Source: Niveispirillum lacus (GTDB taxonomy: Bacteria > Pseudomonadota > Alphaproteobacteria > Azospirillales > Azospirillaceae). Taken from it: a DNA stretch of 64,000 nt. The DNA is taken from contig NZ_NOXU01000032.1 in the NCBI RefSeq assembly GCF_002251795.1, forward strand, positions 1 to 64,000, in the 5' to 3' direction. A program made the position numbers and the translations under genes. Every line of letters begins with the position of its first letter. Within the stretch, counting starts at the first letter, position 1. The notes under the pieces are model-generated. The model saw only the letters and a list, made by a program, of their open reading frames with translations, had not been told where the DNA came from and made no database searches. Shown in pieces: positions 34,282 to 43,500 of the stretch.

Positions 34282-35814
34282 ATGAGTTGTGTGCAACCAC
34301 CCGCACCGTTGCATGACGCGCTTCCGCCCGCCCATATTGTTGACCCGGCGGATAATGTGGCTGTGGCCGTCACCGCACTGCCCGCCGGCACCTATGTTGA
34401 CCTGGGCACACACAGCGTCACCCTGTTGTCCGATGTTCCGCGCGGGCACAAGTTTGCGCTGCATGCCCTGAAAGCCGGTGAGGCTGTGCGTAAATATGGC
34501 TGGCCGATCGGTGTTGCCACCGCCGCCATCGATGCCGGTGCCCATGTTCACAGCCATAATCTGGCGACCGGCCTGTCCGGCACGCTGAGCTATCAGTACG
34601 CCCCGACGGGCACGGATGCCACCTGGGCCGCCATGCCCCGAACCGAACAGACCTTTATGGGTTATCCCCGCGCGGATGGCCGCGTCGGCACCCGCAACGA
34701 GATCTGGATCCTGTGTACGGTGGGCTGTGTTGGCCGCACGGCCGAACGCATCGCCACGCTGGCCAGCCAGCGCTTTGCCGGCAAAGTGGACGGGGTTGTG
34801 GCTTTCCCGCATCCGTTCGGCTGCTCGCAGTTGGGCGATGATCTGGCCCACACCAAATCCATCATCGCGGCCCTGGCCCAGCATCCCAACGCCGGCGGCG
34901 TGCTGCTGCTGGGCCTGGGATGCGAAAGCAACCAGTTGGACAAGCTGCTGCGCGATGCGCCTGGCATCGACCGGTCACGTCTGCGCGCCTTTACGGCCCA
35001 AACCAGCAGTGATGAGGTGGAGGACGGGATCAATGCCGTCGCCGAACTGGTGGCGATTGCCGCGGGCGACAAACGTGTGCCCTGCCCGGCATCCGATCTG
35101 GTCCTTGGCCTGAAATGCGGCGGGTCGGACGGGTTCAGCGGCCTGACCGCCAACCCCCTGGTGGGCCGTATGGCCGACCGGGTGACGGCGGCGGGCGGCA
35201 GCGCCATCCTGACCGAGATTCCGGAAATTTTCGGGGCCGAGGAACTTCTGATGTGCCGGGCCGTTGATCAGACGGTATTTGACGGTGTGGTCAATGTCGT
35301 CAACGGCTTCAAGCAGTATTTCCTGGACCATCACCAGCCGGTTTATGAGAATCCCTCCCCCGGCAATATTGCCGGCGGCATCACGACGCTGGAGGAAAAG
35401 TCGTTGGGTGCCGTGCAGAAGGGTGGCCGCAGCCCCCTCTGTGATGTCATCGACTATGGCCAGATACACCGCGTGAAGGGGCTGACGCTGCTGGAAGCGC
35501 CGGGCAATGACGGTGTCTCCTCCACCGCGTTGACGGCGGCGGGCGCCACGGTGATCCTGTTCACCACGGGGCGCGGCACACCACTAGGGTTCCCCGCCCC
35601 GACCCTGAAGATCGCGTCCAACAGCGCACTGGCCCGGCAGAAACCCAACTGGATTGATTTCGATGCGGGTCTGGCGCTGACCAATGCCGGGTTGGATGGG
35701 GCGGCGGATGCGATGTGGTCTCTGATCCTGGAAACCGCATCGGGCAAGGAAACCCGCGCGGAGAAGAACGGCCAGCGTGAGATTGCGATTTGGAAGAACG
35801 GAGTGACCCTGTGA
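34282..35814 (+). CDS. uxaA: Altronate dehydratase
   Basis: A 510-residue UxaA-family enzyme that dehydrates D-altronate to 2-keto-3-deoxygluconate in galacturonate catabolism. It combines the N-terminal SAF domain (about residues 20-100, RGHKFALHALKAGEAVRKYG) with the large C-terminal domain (MGYPRADGRVGTRNEIWI, HPFGCSQLGDD, LKCGGSDGFSGLTANP, ENPSPGNIAGGITT). AAGGA lies about 9 nt before the ATG at 34282; an ATG at 34261 is the alternative. It is coupled to the reductase gene by TGATG. Confidence 0.93.
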   Translation: MSCVQPPAPLHDALPPAHIVDPADNVAVAVTALPAGTYVDLGTHSVTLLSDVPRGHKFALHALKAGEAVRKYGWPIGVATAAIDAGAHVHSHNLATGLSGTLSYQYAPTGTDATWAAMPRTEQTFMGYPRADGRVGTRNEIWILCTVGCVGRTAERIATLASQRFAGKVDGVVAFPHPFGCSQLGDDLAHTKSIIAALAQHPNAGGVLLLGLGCESNQLDKLLRDAPGIDRSRLRAFTAQTSSDEVEDGINAVAELVAIAAGDKRVPCPASDLVLGLKCGGSDGFSGLTANPLVGRMADRVTAAGGSAILTEIPEIFGAEELLMCRAVDQTVFDGVVNVVNGFKQYFLDHHQPVYENPSPGNIAGGITTLEEKSLGAVQKGGRSPLCDVIDYGQIHRVKGLTLLEAPGNDGVSSTALTAAGATVILFTTGRGTPLGFPAPTLKIASNSALARQKPNWIDFDAGLALTNAGLDGAADAMWSLILETASGKETRAEKNGQREIAIWKNGVTL

Positions 35815-37265
35815 TGCCGACCCTGTCGATCACCAATCTGCCCCTGCTGCGCGCCGATGTGGCCCGTCCTGCCTATGACCGCGATGCAGCCGGTATCGGC
35901 GTGGTCCATTTCGGCCCTGGCGCCTTCTTCCGCGCGCATCAGGCGTTCTTCTTTGACGAAGCGCTGGCCAAGGGTGGCAATTGGGCCATCTGTGCCGCCG
36001 CCCTGCGCAGCACGGAGGTGCGCGATGCCCTGCGGCCCCAGGATAATCTCTATATCCTGGCTGAATTGGAGCGGGAGACGCGCTATCGGGTGATCGGGTC
36101 AATCAAGGAGACACTGGCCGGTCCCGGTGACCGCGCAGCCCTGCTGGACCGACTGGCCAACCCCGATACCGTCATCGTCACCATGACGGTGACGGAGAAA
36201 GGGTACTGCCTGAAGGGTGACGGGTCGCTGGATTTCGATCATGCTGATATCGCCCATGACGTGGCCAATCCGCTGCACCCGGTCAGCCTGATCGGCCATC
36301 TGGTGGAAGGGTTGCGCCGCCGGTTCAAGGCGGGGACGGCCCCGTTTACCGTCATTTCCTGCGACAACCTTGTCGATAACGGCCATAAGCTGGGTCGTGC
36401 GGTTGCCGCATTGGCAGAACGGCAGGATGCAGGCCTGGCCGCCTGGGTTCGTGAACATGTCGCCTTTCCCCGCACCATGGTGGACAGCATCACACCCGCT
36501 ACGGATGATGCGCTGCGTGTCCGTGTGGCCAGCGAGGCCGGCCTGTCCGACAATTGGCCAATCCAGCGCGAACGGTTCACGCAGTGGGTGATCGAGGACA
36601 AGTTCTGCAATATCCGCCCGGATTTTGCGTCCATCGGCGTGACACTGACCACAGATGTCAGTGCCTATGACAGGGCCAAGCTGCGCCTGCTGAACGGTCC
36701 GCACTCCACCCTGGCCTATCTGGGCAGCCTGGCCGGATATGAGACGGTAGCAGAGGCAATGGCGGATGCCGATCTGGCTGGATTCGTCCGCCGCCTCATG
36801 CTGGAGGATATCCGTCCCACCTTGAACCAAGAGGCCGGCATTGATTACCCGGCCTATATTGACGCGATCCTGGCTCGGTTTGCCAATCCCGGTATCCGCC
36901 ACCTTCTGTCCCAGATCGCCTGGGACGGGTCAGCCAAGCTGCCTTTCCGGCTGTTCGGCACCATCCGTGAACGGTTGGCAGCCGGGGCACCGGTCGATCA
37001 TCTGGCCTTGCCGGTTGCCGCCTGGATGCGCTTTGTGCGCGCCAAGGCGGCCGATGGGACCAAACTGACTGATCCCCTGGCCGAGGCATTGCTGACCATT
37101 GGGCGCGCCTGCACCAATGATGCACATCGTGATGTGTCAGGTTTCTTCACCCTGGACCAGGTTTTCCCGCCCGCCCTAACCGGTGATGCCGCCTTCCGTG
37201 CGGCGCTGGAGCGGGCCTATGCCCTGCTGGGCGGTGGGGTGAAGGCGGCGTTACAGGGCATCTGA
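35814..37265 (+). CDS. Hexuronate reductase, mannitol-dehydrogenase family (UxuB/UxaB role)
   Basis: A 483-residue NAD-dependent polyol dehydrogenase. N-terminal Rossmann part: GVVHFGPGAFFRAHQAFF, MTVTEKGYC, SCDNLVDNG; C-terminal helical domain with KLRLLNGPHSTLAYLGSLAG. Sequence is nearer to E. coli UxuB (fructuronate reductase) than UxaB, but its coupling to altronate dehydratase implies it delivers altronate from tagaturonate, or serves both. The uronate isomerase UxaC, needed first, is not in the window. Symbol left blank because the substrate is uncertain. Confidence 0.85.
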   Translation: MPTLSITNLPLLRADVARPAYDRDAAGIGVVHFGPGAFFRAHQAFFFDEALAKGGNWAICAAALRSTEVRDALRPQDNLYILAELERETRYRVIGSIKETLAGPGDRAALLDRLANPDTVIVTMTVTEKGYCLKGDGSLDFDHADIAHDVANPLHPVSLIGHLVEGLRRRFKAGTAPFTVISCDNLVDNGHKLGRAVAALAERQDAGLAAWVREHVAFPRTMVDSITPATDDALRVRVASEAGLSDNWPIQRERFTQWVIEDKFCNIRPDFASIGVTLTTDVSAYDRAKLRLLNGPHSTLAYLGSLAGYETVAEAMADADLAGFVRRLMLEDIRPTLNQEAGIDYPAYIDAILARFANPGIRHLLSQIAWDGSAKLPFRLFGTIRERLAAGAPVDHLALPVAAWMRFVRAKAADGTKLTDPLAEALLTIGRACTNDAHRDVSGFFTLDQVFPPALTGDAAFRAALERAYALLGGGVKAALQGI

Positions 37266-37291
37266 GCCCGGTTCTCGGCCCAATACCAAGA

Positions 37292-37320
37292 AGGCCGGCG
37301 GATCGCCCCGCCGGCCTCTT
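37292..37320 (+). terminator. Terminator of the uxaA operon
   Basis: A 10-bp perfect stem (37292-37301 with 37308-37317) with a 6-nt loop and a pyrimidine-rich CTTCTCT tail. It lies between the convergent reductase and dksA genes and may serve both. Confidence 0.7.
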
Positions 37321-37342
37321 CTCTGGACGATCAGACAAACGA

Positions 37343-37774
37343 TCAATCGTCGCGGTGGGTGCGCTCCATCCGCTCATGCCGTTCCTGGGCTTCCAGGCTC
37401 AGCGTAGCGATGGGCCGCGCTTCCAGTCGGCGGACGCCGATCGGCTCCCCCGTCTCCTCGCAATAGCCGTACTCACCATCATGGATGCGCTGAAGCGCGG
37501 CATCAATTTTGGAGATCAGCTTGCGTTCGCGGTCACGCGTGCGCAGTTCCAGCGCCCGGTCTGTCTCAAGCGTGGCGCGGTCGGCAATGTCGGGTTCCTG
37601 CAGCCCGCCATCCTCATGCAGGCTGTTCAGTGTCTCGCTGCTTTCGCGCAACAGCTCCGTACGCCAGAGCAGCAGCTTTTGCCGGAAAAAGGCCCGCATC
37701 AGCGGGTTCATATATTCCTCGTCTTCCGACGGGCGGTAATCGGCGGGAAGCAGAGGCAACGTATTAGACGACAT
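37343..37774 (-). CDS. dksA: DksA-family RNA polymerase-binding regulator
   Basis: A 143-residue DksA/TraR protein that binds RNA polymerase through its secondary channel and works with ppGpp. The coiled-coil (about residues 30-105, with the DRATLETDRALELR tip region) is followed by EYGYCEETGEPIGVRRLEARP. Only one Cys of the usual four-Cys zinc finger remains, so it is a zinc-independent type, common in alphaproteobacteria. The ATG at 37774 is chosen on length. It lies next to fliX, a known arrangement with flagellar genes. Confidence 0.9.
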   Translation of the reverse strand: MSSNTLPLLPADYRPSEDEEYMNPLMRAFFRQKLLLWRTELLRESSETLNSLHEDGGLQEPDIADRATLETDRALELRTRDRERKLISKIDAALQRIHDGEYGYCEETGEPIGVRRLEARPIATLSLEAQERHERMERTHRDD

Positions 37775-37946
37775 CTGGCTGGTCCGATCATGGGCCTCGA
37801 AACGGCGCGGAGTATAGGGAGACAAGGCCCGGCCCGCAACAGCCGAGCAGCATGTTCCGAAAATCTCTAATGCGCTGAAACGAAACAATTTCCCGGAAAA
37901 CCGACCCAGGCCGCCATCCAACCGTATGCCGGTGATGGCCTCAACC

Positions 37947-38366
37947 TCACGCCTGCGGCGTCAGCTTCGCGATCTCCACCTGCGCCCGCAGGTCAATCTC
38001 GTCCAGAACCTGTTGCAAGGCCGGATCGTCCAGTTCCCCGATGCGATTCTGCAAAATCCGGCTCAATTCGTGCAGCTTTTCCAGCGGAATTGTGCCTAAC
38101 AGCAGGCCAAGACGGATTTCGTCCAGACGGTCGAGAATATCCTCGCCCCGAGCCTGCGCCTTACGCTTCTTGCCGGACAGGGCGTCATCCACCTCTTGCA
38201 ACGCAAACAGGGGATTGATACCGGACAGGCCCTGCGGACCGGACGACCGGGAGACGCCATCATCCTCATCGCCGCCCTGGATGTGACGCGCAAACTCGCC
38301 GCCAGCGCTGCGCGTGGCTTTTTTCACCTGGCCGGGACGGGTGGAGGAAGGACCCTCGATCTTCAT
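37947..38366 (-). CDS. fliX: Flagellar assembly regulator FliX
   Basis: A 139-residue FliX protein, which in Caulobacter couples early flagellar assembly to FlbD-dependent transcription of later genes. The conserved C-terminal part reads LDRLDEIRLGLLLGTIPLEK and DPALQQVLDEIDLRAQVEIAK. It is divergent from flgI as in other alphaproteobacteria. The N-terminal third is variable. Confidence 0.9.
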   Translation of the reverse strand: MKIEGPSSTRPGQVKKATRSAGGEFARHIQGGDEDDGVSRSSGPQGLSGINPLFALQEVDDALSGKKRKAQARGEDILDRLDEIRLGLLLGTIPLEKLHELSRILQNRIGELDDPALQQVLDEIDLRAQVEIAKLTPQA

Positions 38367-38568
38367 GGCGCGGACGGTTGCTTTCGCTGGGTCGATCAGA
38401 CGGCGGTTCCGATACCAGATATATAGGATGGATACGCCGATTTAACTATAGGTATCACCCGTGGCCGCTTCCGTCCTAGGGCATTTTTTGCCTCCTTACC
38501 CGTCCGGGACCGGTCCACAACCCGGCAGCCCTTGACCATCGGCCCGCAAAGGCGCGCAATCCCTGTGT

Positions 38569-38584
38569 TGGCATGGTTCTCGCT
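38569..38584 (+). promoter_or_regulatory. Candidate sigma-54 promoter upstream of flgI
   Basis: TGGCATGGTTCTCGCT resembles the -24/-12 consensus TGGCAC-N5-TTGC with two mismatches, GG and GC spaced ten bases. It lies about 70 bp before the flgI start, fitting class III flagellar control. Confidence 0.4.
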
Positions 38585-38655
38585 TTGGACCGGCCAGGAT
38601 AAAGGGACACAACCGTCCCCAACCGACGGCAAGCGATAGAATCGGAAGCACCGCC

Positions 38656-39798
38656 ATGGCGACGCGCACCACCCCCACCAAGACCCGGATCGGCCAAGTA
38701 CTGGCAGCCATCCTGACGGCCCTGACGCTCATGGCGCCCGACATGGCGCAGGCGCAAAGCCGAATCAAGGATATCGCCGATGTTGAGGGCGTGCGCGACA
38801 ATATGCTGATCGGCTACGGCCTTGTTGTCGGGCTGAACGGCACCGGTGACACGATCAACAATTCGCCCTTCACCGAGCAGAGCCTGATCGGCATGCTGGA
38901 ACGCCTTGGCGTCAATGTCCGCGGCGATACAATCCGGACCAAGAACGTGGCCGCCGTGATGGTGACCGCCACCTTGCCGCCCTTCACATCCCAGGGCTCA
39001 CGCATCGATATCAGCGTTGCCGCCATGGCCGACGCCAAGAACCTGCAGGGCGGTACCCTTCTGGTGACCCCGCTTCTGGGTGCTGATGGTGAGGTGTACG
39101 CCGTGGCCCAGGGGGCCGTCGCCATCTCCGGGTTCAGCGCCCAAGGTGCCGGTGCTTCCATCACCCGCGGGGTGCCAACCAGCGGCCGCATTGCCGGTGG
39201 TGCCATCGTGGAGCGGGAAATTGATTTTGCCCTGTCCGACCTGCCCTATCTGCGCCTGTCGCTGCGCAATCCGGATTTCACCACGGCCGTCCGTGTGGCC
39301 ACAGCCATCAATCAACTGGTGGGACCGCAAACCGCCAAAGCCATCGACCCGACCAGTGTCATGATCAATGTTCCGGCGCAGCGCCAGGCCGATCTGGTCG
39401 GTTTCCTGGGGGAGGTGGAGCAGCTGCGCGTCCAGCCCGATCAGGTGGCGCGGGTGGTCATTGATGAGGCGTCGGGTGTCATTGTGATGGGCGAGAATGT
39501 GCGCATCTCCACTGTCGCCATCGCCCAGGGCAACCTGACCATCAAGATCACCGAAACGCCGCAGGTTTCACAGCCCGCACCGTTCAGCCAGGGTGGCCAG
39601 ACGACGGTCGTGCCGCGTACCGATATCCAGGTCGATGATGGCGCCGACAAGAAACTGGCTGTGATGCCGTCCGGCGTGTCGCTTCAAGAACTGGTCAACA
39701 ACCTGAATGCACTGGGTGTTGGGCCCCGTGATATGATCTCGATCCTGCAGTCCATCAAGGCGGCTGGCGCCCTCCAGGCTGAGATCGAGGTGATGTGA
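38656..39798 (+). CDS. flgI: Flagellar P-ring protein FlgI
   Basis: A 380-residue periplasmic ring protein around the flagellar rod in the peptidoglycan. A signal peptide (cleavage near AQAQS, about residue 35) precedes the hallmark RIKDIADVEGVRDNMLIGYG and VGLNGTGDT. The end LVNNLNALGVGPRDMISILQ is typical. Normal length. First gene of flgI-flgJ-flgN-like, with a stop-start overlap to the next gene. Confidence 0.96.
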   Translation: MATRTTPTKTRIGQVLAAILTALTLMAPDMAQAQSRIKDIADVEGVRDNMLIGYGLVVGLNGTGDTINNSPFTEQSLIGMLERLGVNVRGDTIRTKNVAAVMVTATLPPFTSQGSRIDISVAAMADAKNLQGGTLLVTPLLGADGEVYAVAQGAVAISGFSAQGAGASITRGVPTSGRIAGGAIVEREIDFALSDLPYLRLSLRNPDFTTAVRVATAINQLVGPQTAKAIDPTSVMINVPAQRQADLVGFLGEVEQLRVQPDQVARVVIDEASGVIVMGENVRISTVAIAQGNLTIKITETPQVSQPAPFSQGGQTTVVPRTDIQVDDGADKKLAVMPSGVSLQELVNNLNALGVGPRDMISILQSIKAAGALQAEIEVM

Positions 39799-40157
39799 TG
39801 TCCGACAGCATGAAACTCTCCACCCCCGGCTTCGACCCCCAAGCCCTGGCGCAAAGCGGCGGCCTTAACCGCGCCACCGGCCAGGGCCCTAAGCCCGCCG
39901 GCAAGGATGTCGACAAGGCCGCCCAGGAATTTGAAGCCGTGTTCCTGTCCCAGATGCTGGCCCAGATGTGGCAGGGCGTGGAAGCGGACGGCACCTTTGG
40001 CGGCGGCGAGGCGGAAAACACCTGGCGCGGCATGATGGTCGAAGAATATGGCAAGCAGATCGCCAAGGCCGGTGGCCTGGGCATCTCTGACCAGGTCAAG
40101 GCGGAAATGATCCGCATGCAGGAACAAGAACAAGGCACAAAGAAAGGGCTGAAATGA
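39798..40157 (+). CDS. flgJ: Rod-binding protein, FlgJ N-terminal domain only
   Basis: A 119-residue protein equal to the N-terminal rod-scaffold half of FlgJ: AAQEFEAVFLSQMLAQMWQG and TWRGMMVEEYGKQIAKAGGLG. The C-terminal muramidase domain of enteric FlgJ is absent, as in many alphaproteobacteria, where a separate lytic enzyme does that job. The ATG at 39798 overlaps the flgI stop. Confidence 0.9.
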   Translation: MSDSMKLSTPGFDPQALAQSGGLNRATGQGPKPAGKDVDKAAQEFEAVFLSQMLAQMWQGVEADGTFGGGEAENTWRGMMVEEYGKQIAKAGGLGISDQVKAEMIRMQEQEQGTKKGLK

Positions 40158-40597
40158 CAGCAAACACACGCGCGGACGCGCTGATCGACGCAATGCGACG
40201 GCTGACCGATCTCTTCCAACTGGAGAACGATGCCATCCGCAAGCGCAATGTCCCGGCCCTGAACGCCATTGCCGACAAGAAGCCCCTTCTGGTCCGCACC
40301 TATGAAGATTGTGTGCGATCGGTGAAGGCCGACACGGAGACGCTGCAGCTGATGGACGGTGACGCCAAGACAAGACTGAAACAGGCGTCAGACGATTTCA
40401 TCACCGCCACCCTGGAACATGCCCGCCTGGTGCGCGCAGCGACCCAGGTCACCCAATCCACCATCAATACCCTGGTCAACGCCATCAACAAGGCGCGGGC
40501 CGACGACGGCATGTATACGCGGCGCGGCGGCATGGTCATGCCCGCAGCCTATACCCGCAAGGCCGCCCCCTCGATGGCCTATAACAAGTCGTTCTGA
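40154..40597 (+). CDS. FlgN-like flagellar chaperone
   Basis: A 147-residue helical protein of the FlgN type, expected to chaperone hook-associated proteins FlgK/FlgL. The long helical core (RLTDLFQLENDAIRKRNVPA through NTLVNAINKARADDG) matches the family fold; sequence identity is low, as usual. It overlaps flgJ by ATGA. The C-terminal tail ends TRKAAPSMAYNKSF. Confidence 0.75.
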   Translation: MTANTRADALIDAMRRLTDLFQLENDAIRKRNVPALNAIADKKPLLVRTYEDCVRSVKADTETLQLMDGDAKTRLKQASDDFITATLEHARLVRAATQVTQSTINTLVNAINKARADDGMYTRRGGMVMPAAYTRKAAPSMAYNKSF

Positions 40598-40780
40598 CAC
40601 AGCGTTCAATGACTATTGTCCTATGTTGACGGCAACCGTTGGGTTTGCCGTGACGCCTGACCCTTGCCTGGTGCGGATGTGAAAGGCCCACCCGGCAGCC
40701 CTTGCCCAGGAACCGGCAGGTTCTGCCGCCCGGCAGGCAAGGTTGATCCGCCAAACCCGGCAGATCTGCCCGTTATGTGC

Positions 40781-40796
40781 TGGCACAATAGGTGCA
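40781..40796 (+). promoter_or_regulatory. Candidate sigma-54 promoter upstream of fliK
   Basis: TGGCAC-AATAG-GTGCA matches the sigma-54 consensus TGGCAC-N5-TTGCA except for one base, with GG and GC ten bases apart. It lies 35 bp before the fliK ATG. Confidence 0.65.
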
Positions 40797-40830
40797 TGGT
40801 CCCAACCGACTAAGCGCAGGAACCAAAGCC

Positions 40831-43470
40831 ATGGATGTCTCAACCCTCTTCGCCGCGCCCAACACCGCCGCTTCAACGGCGGCTCTTTCCCTCGGTGCGC
40901 TGGCCGGGAACGGTGGCAATGCCACTGCGACCGGTGACGGTCTGGAGGGGTTGGACAGCTTCAACCAGTTGCTGGGTAACTTCCTCTCCCTCACTGGCGG
41001 GGAACTGATGGCTGCCGCCACGCAAGGCGAGCCTGGCCCTGTAATGGTGGGTGATGGCACAGCCATCGGACTGACCGTACCCCCTGGCACGGCAACGGTG
41101 CCGGGCAGCGGCCAGGTGGGCGGCATGGGCATGCTGGCGGGATTTGGCGCTGGCGGCATGGTTACCAAGGGCGCGGAAAGCCGCTGGGCCCAGTCCGGTC
41201 TCAACCTGTTGGCAGGTGGCGGACTGGCGGGGCAGGAACTCAACCCGGAGGTTCTGGAATTTCTGAACGACCTGTCCAGCGTCATTGCCACGGATGGTGG
41301 ACTGTCCGATCTGGTCACGGATGCGGGCGCAGTGGCGGATGGTATGCCGGTGCCAAGCGGCAAGGGCGACAGCGAAACCGCTGCAACCGAAACCCTGATT
41401 GTTCTGCAAGGCGACACCGCTCCCCTGGCAGCGGCGCCCGCCCTGCCGGCGACGGCGTCCCCGCAGGTCATCCCATTGACCCCGGCAGCCCAGATATCGG
41501 CGATGAGGCCCGGCACCGGCGTGATGCCCCTCACGACAGAGGGCACGGGCTTGCAGGCCTTGCCCACCATTCCGGAGCCAGACGATCGTGCAATCCCGGT
41601 CCCGCCCCCGGTTATCCCCCGTCTGATGGATGCGGGCACGCAAACAGCCCTCTCCGTCACGGCCAAGCCGGCATCGGTGATGGTCGTCCCGCCTGCCCCC
41701 GCACCGGCCGCCCCGGTGACTGACGATGCTGTCCCATCCGCGACCACGCCCTTGGTGAATGACGAGGGGGCAACGGTTTCCCTTACGACAGCCTCCGCCT
41801 CGACCCGGGGGCTGACGGATGTGACAGCGGCAGCAGCTTCAGCGCCGGCGTCGGCACCGGCTTTGACGTCGCCATCGGTGACAATGGCAGAGAAGGCGGC
41901 TGCGGCACCCTCTGCGCCGACACCGGCAACAGGCACCGTCACTGCCGCTCCTGGGGCTGATGATCGCCCCGGTGCCCTGATGATCGCGAGCGAGCTGGCC
42001 ATCACAGCCAGCGACAATGATGGGCCAGTAATGGCGCCAGCCCCGGCGGCCCCCCCCCTGCCCGCCCGGATGCAGCCTGTCGAGCCCGTCGTACCACAAA
42101 CGGCGGCACAGCTTGCCATGACGGCACCGGCGACAGCGCCCACCGTCACATCGGCTGAGCTTAAACCGAGCGCAACGGTTCCTGTCTCTGACCCTGCCGC
42201 TGCCAGAACTCCCGCCCCAACCGCCGCTGACCCCGATGGCCATGCCCAACCACACGCCGCCCTGCGTGCTGACCAGATCCGCGTGACCGCAACGGCCGGC
42301 GACAGTGCGGCACCGGCCCCACAAGCCACACAAGTCACTGACGGGATGGCTGTGAAAGTGTCAGCGTCGACCGTTCCGGTTGCACAACAAGCGGTGAAAA
42401 ACGCCAAAGCCCCGCCCGTGTCCCCGCCCCTTGCGCTGACGCCAACAGGTGTGGAACCGGCCCCGGTGGTGGAAGGTCTGGACCAGGGTGAACCGGTAAC
42501 CGCAGAGGCCCCGGCCCTGACGGACGCAGCCACCCAACCGGCCATACGTACCCCCCTGACCGCCGCGAAACCAGCGCCGGCGCCCACCCAGGCCAAGCCA
42601 GCAGCCACCCCGTCCCAGACGGTGGTGACCGAGGATGCAGCGACCCCCGTCAACGCTGACACGGACAATGTGACCAACCAGCAAATGCTGGCGCCCAAGC
42701 ATGTGAACAACGAGGCGCAGTCGGACACGCAGGCCGAGATGACCGGCCCGGCACAAACTGCCGGGCAGAATACGACCGCCAGTCGCCCTGACACATCCGC
42801 ACCGACCGTCAATGGCGAGCGGGAGGATAATCTTTTGAGCCGTGCCGTCACCAGTGCCGGCAAGTCATCGGATGCCGGCAGCAATAGCGGTCAGGACGCA
42901 GCCAATGGTGGTGGCGGCACCTTGTCCACCGCCGACCCGGCCGATACCCTGACGGGGACACTGGCCGGTGGTGAGGCGGGCAAGACACAAGGGACTGATT
43001 TTGCACAGTCCCTGCGCCAGACCTCCACACCACACCGCCCCAATGCCTATATGCCGCCAACTCATCAGATGGCGATGCAGGTGCAGCGCGCTGTTCAAGA
43101 AGGCAATGAACGGCTTTCCATCCGCCTCAATCCCCTGGAACTGGGACGCATTGACGTTCAGTTGGAAATCGGTAGCGAAGGCAAGCTGCGCGCCAAGGTG
43201 ATGGTGGAGAATCCGCAGACGCTGGAGATGCTGCAAAAGGATGCCAAAACGCTGGAGAAGGCGTTGCAGGATGCCGGTCTGCAGACCGACCAGAACAGTT
43301 TGAGCTTCTCCTTGCAGGATAGTGGCGATCAGGCCCAGCATCGTCAGGATCAGCGTGATCAGGCCGATTATGGCACAGCCTTTGCTTCTACTGAGGATGA
43401 ACAGGAGGACCCGGCAATTCTCGCCCAGACCCAGATCTTGGAACTGGGCCGGGTCGATGTCCGGGTCTGA
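40831..43470 (+). CDS. fliK: Flagellar hook-length control protein FliK
   Basis: An 879-residue FliK, longer than the usual 400-600. The long middle (about residues 190-740) is Ala/Pro/Thr-rich and low-complexity, as expected for the ruler part. The conserved C-terminal domain (about residues 745-840) has LSIRLNPLELGRIDVQLEIG and LRAKVMVENPQTLEML, which contacts FlhB to switch export specificity. The ATG at 40831 is chosen over an upstream in-frame start. A long reverse-strand open frame over this gene is a codon-bias shadow. flgD follows after 30 nt. Confidence 0.9.
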   Translation: MDVSTLFAAPNTAASTAALSLGALAGNGGNATATGDGLEGLDSFNQLLGNFLSLTGGELMAAATQGEPGPVMVGDGTAIGLTVPPGTATVPGSGQVGGMGMLAGFGAGGMVTKGAESRWAQSGLNLLAGGGLAGQELNPEVLEFLNDLSSVIATDGGLSDLVTDAGAVADGMPVPSGKGDSETAATETLIVLQGDTAPLAAAPALPATASPQVIPLTPAAQISAMRPGTGVMPLTTEGTGLQALPTIPEPDDRAIPVPPPVIPRLMDAGTQTALSVTAKPASVMVVPPAPAPAAPVTDDAVPSATTPLVNDEGATVSLTTASASTRGLTDVTAAAASAPASAPALTSPSVTMAEKAAAAPSAPTPATGTVTAAPGADDRPGALMIASELAITASDNDGPVMAPAPAAPPLPARMQPVEPVVPQTAAQLAMTAPATAPTVTSAELKPSATVPVSDPAAARTPAPTAADPDGHAQPHAALRADQIRVTATAGDSAAPAPQATQVTDGMAVKVSASTVPVAQQAVKNAKAPPVSPPLALTPTGVEPAPVVEGLDQGEPVTAEAPALTDAATQPAIRTPLTAAKPAPAPTQAKPAATPSQTVVTEDAATPVNADTDNVTNQQMLAPKHVNNEAQSDTQAEMTGPAQTAGQNTTASRPDTSAPTVNGEREDNLLSRAVTSAGKSSDAGSNSGQDAANGGGGTLSTADPADTLTGTLAGGEAGKTQGTDFAQSLRQTSTPHRPNAYMPPTHQMAMQVQRAVQEGNERLSIRLNPLELGRIDVQLEIGSEGKLRAKVMVENPQTLEMLQKDAKTLEKALQDAGLQTDQNSLSFSLQDSGDQAQHRQDQRDQADYGTAFASTEDEQEDPAILAQTQILELGRVDVRV

Positions 43471-43500
43471 CAAGAGACCCCGATTGGGAAGGAATGAGCC

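Noticed and set aside
38428-38655. Possible FlbD binding site upstream of flgI
   Set aside because: I could not find a clear match, so only the sigma-54-like element is reported.
40773-42884. A 703-codon open frame on the minus strand opposite fliK
   Set aside because: It is a shadow of the GC-biased, Ala/Pro/Thr-rich fliK codons; its product is low-complexity Val/Ala/Ser/Gly without any domain or ribosome binding site.
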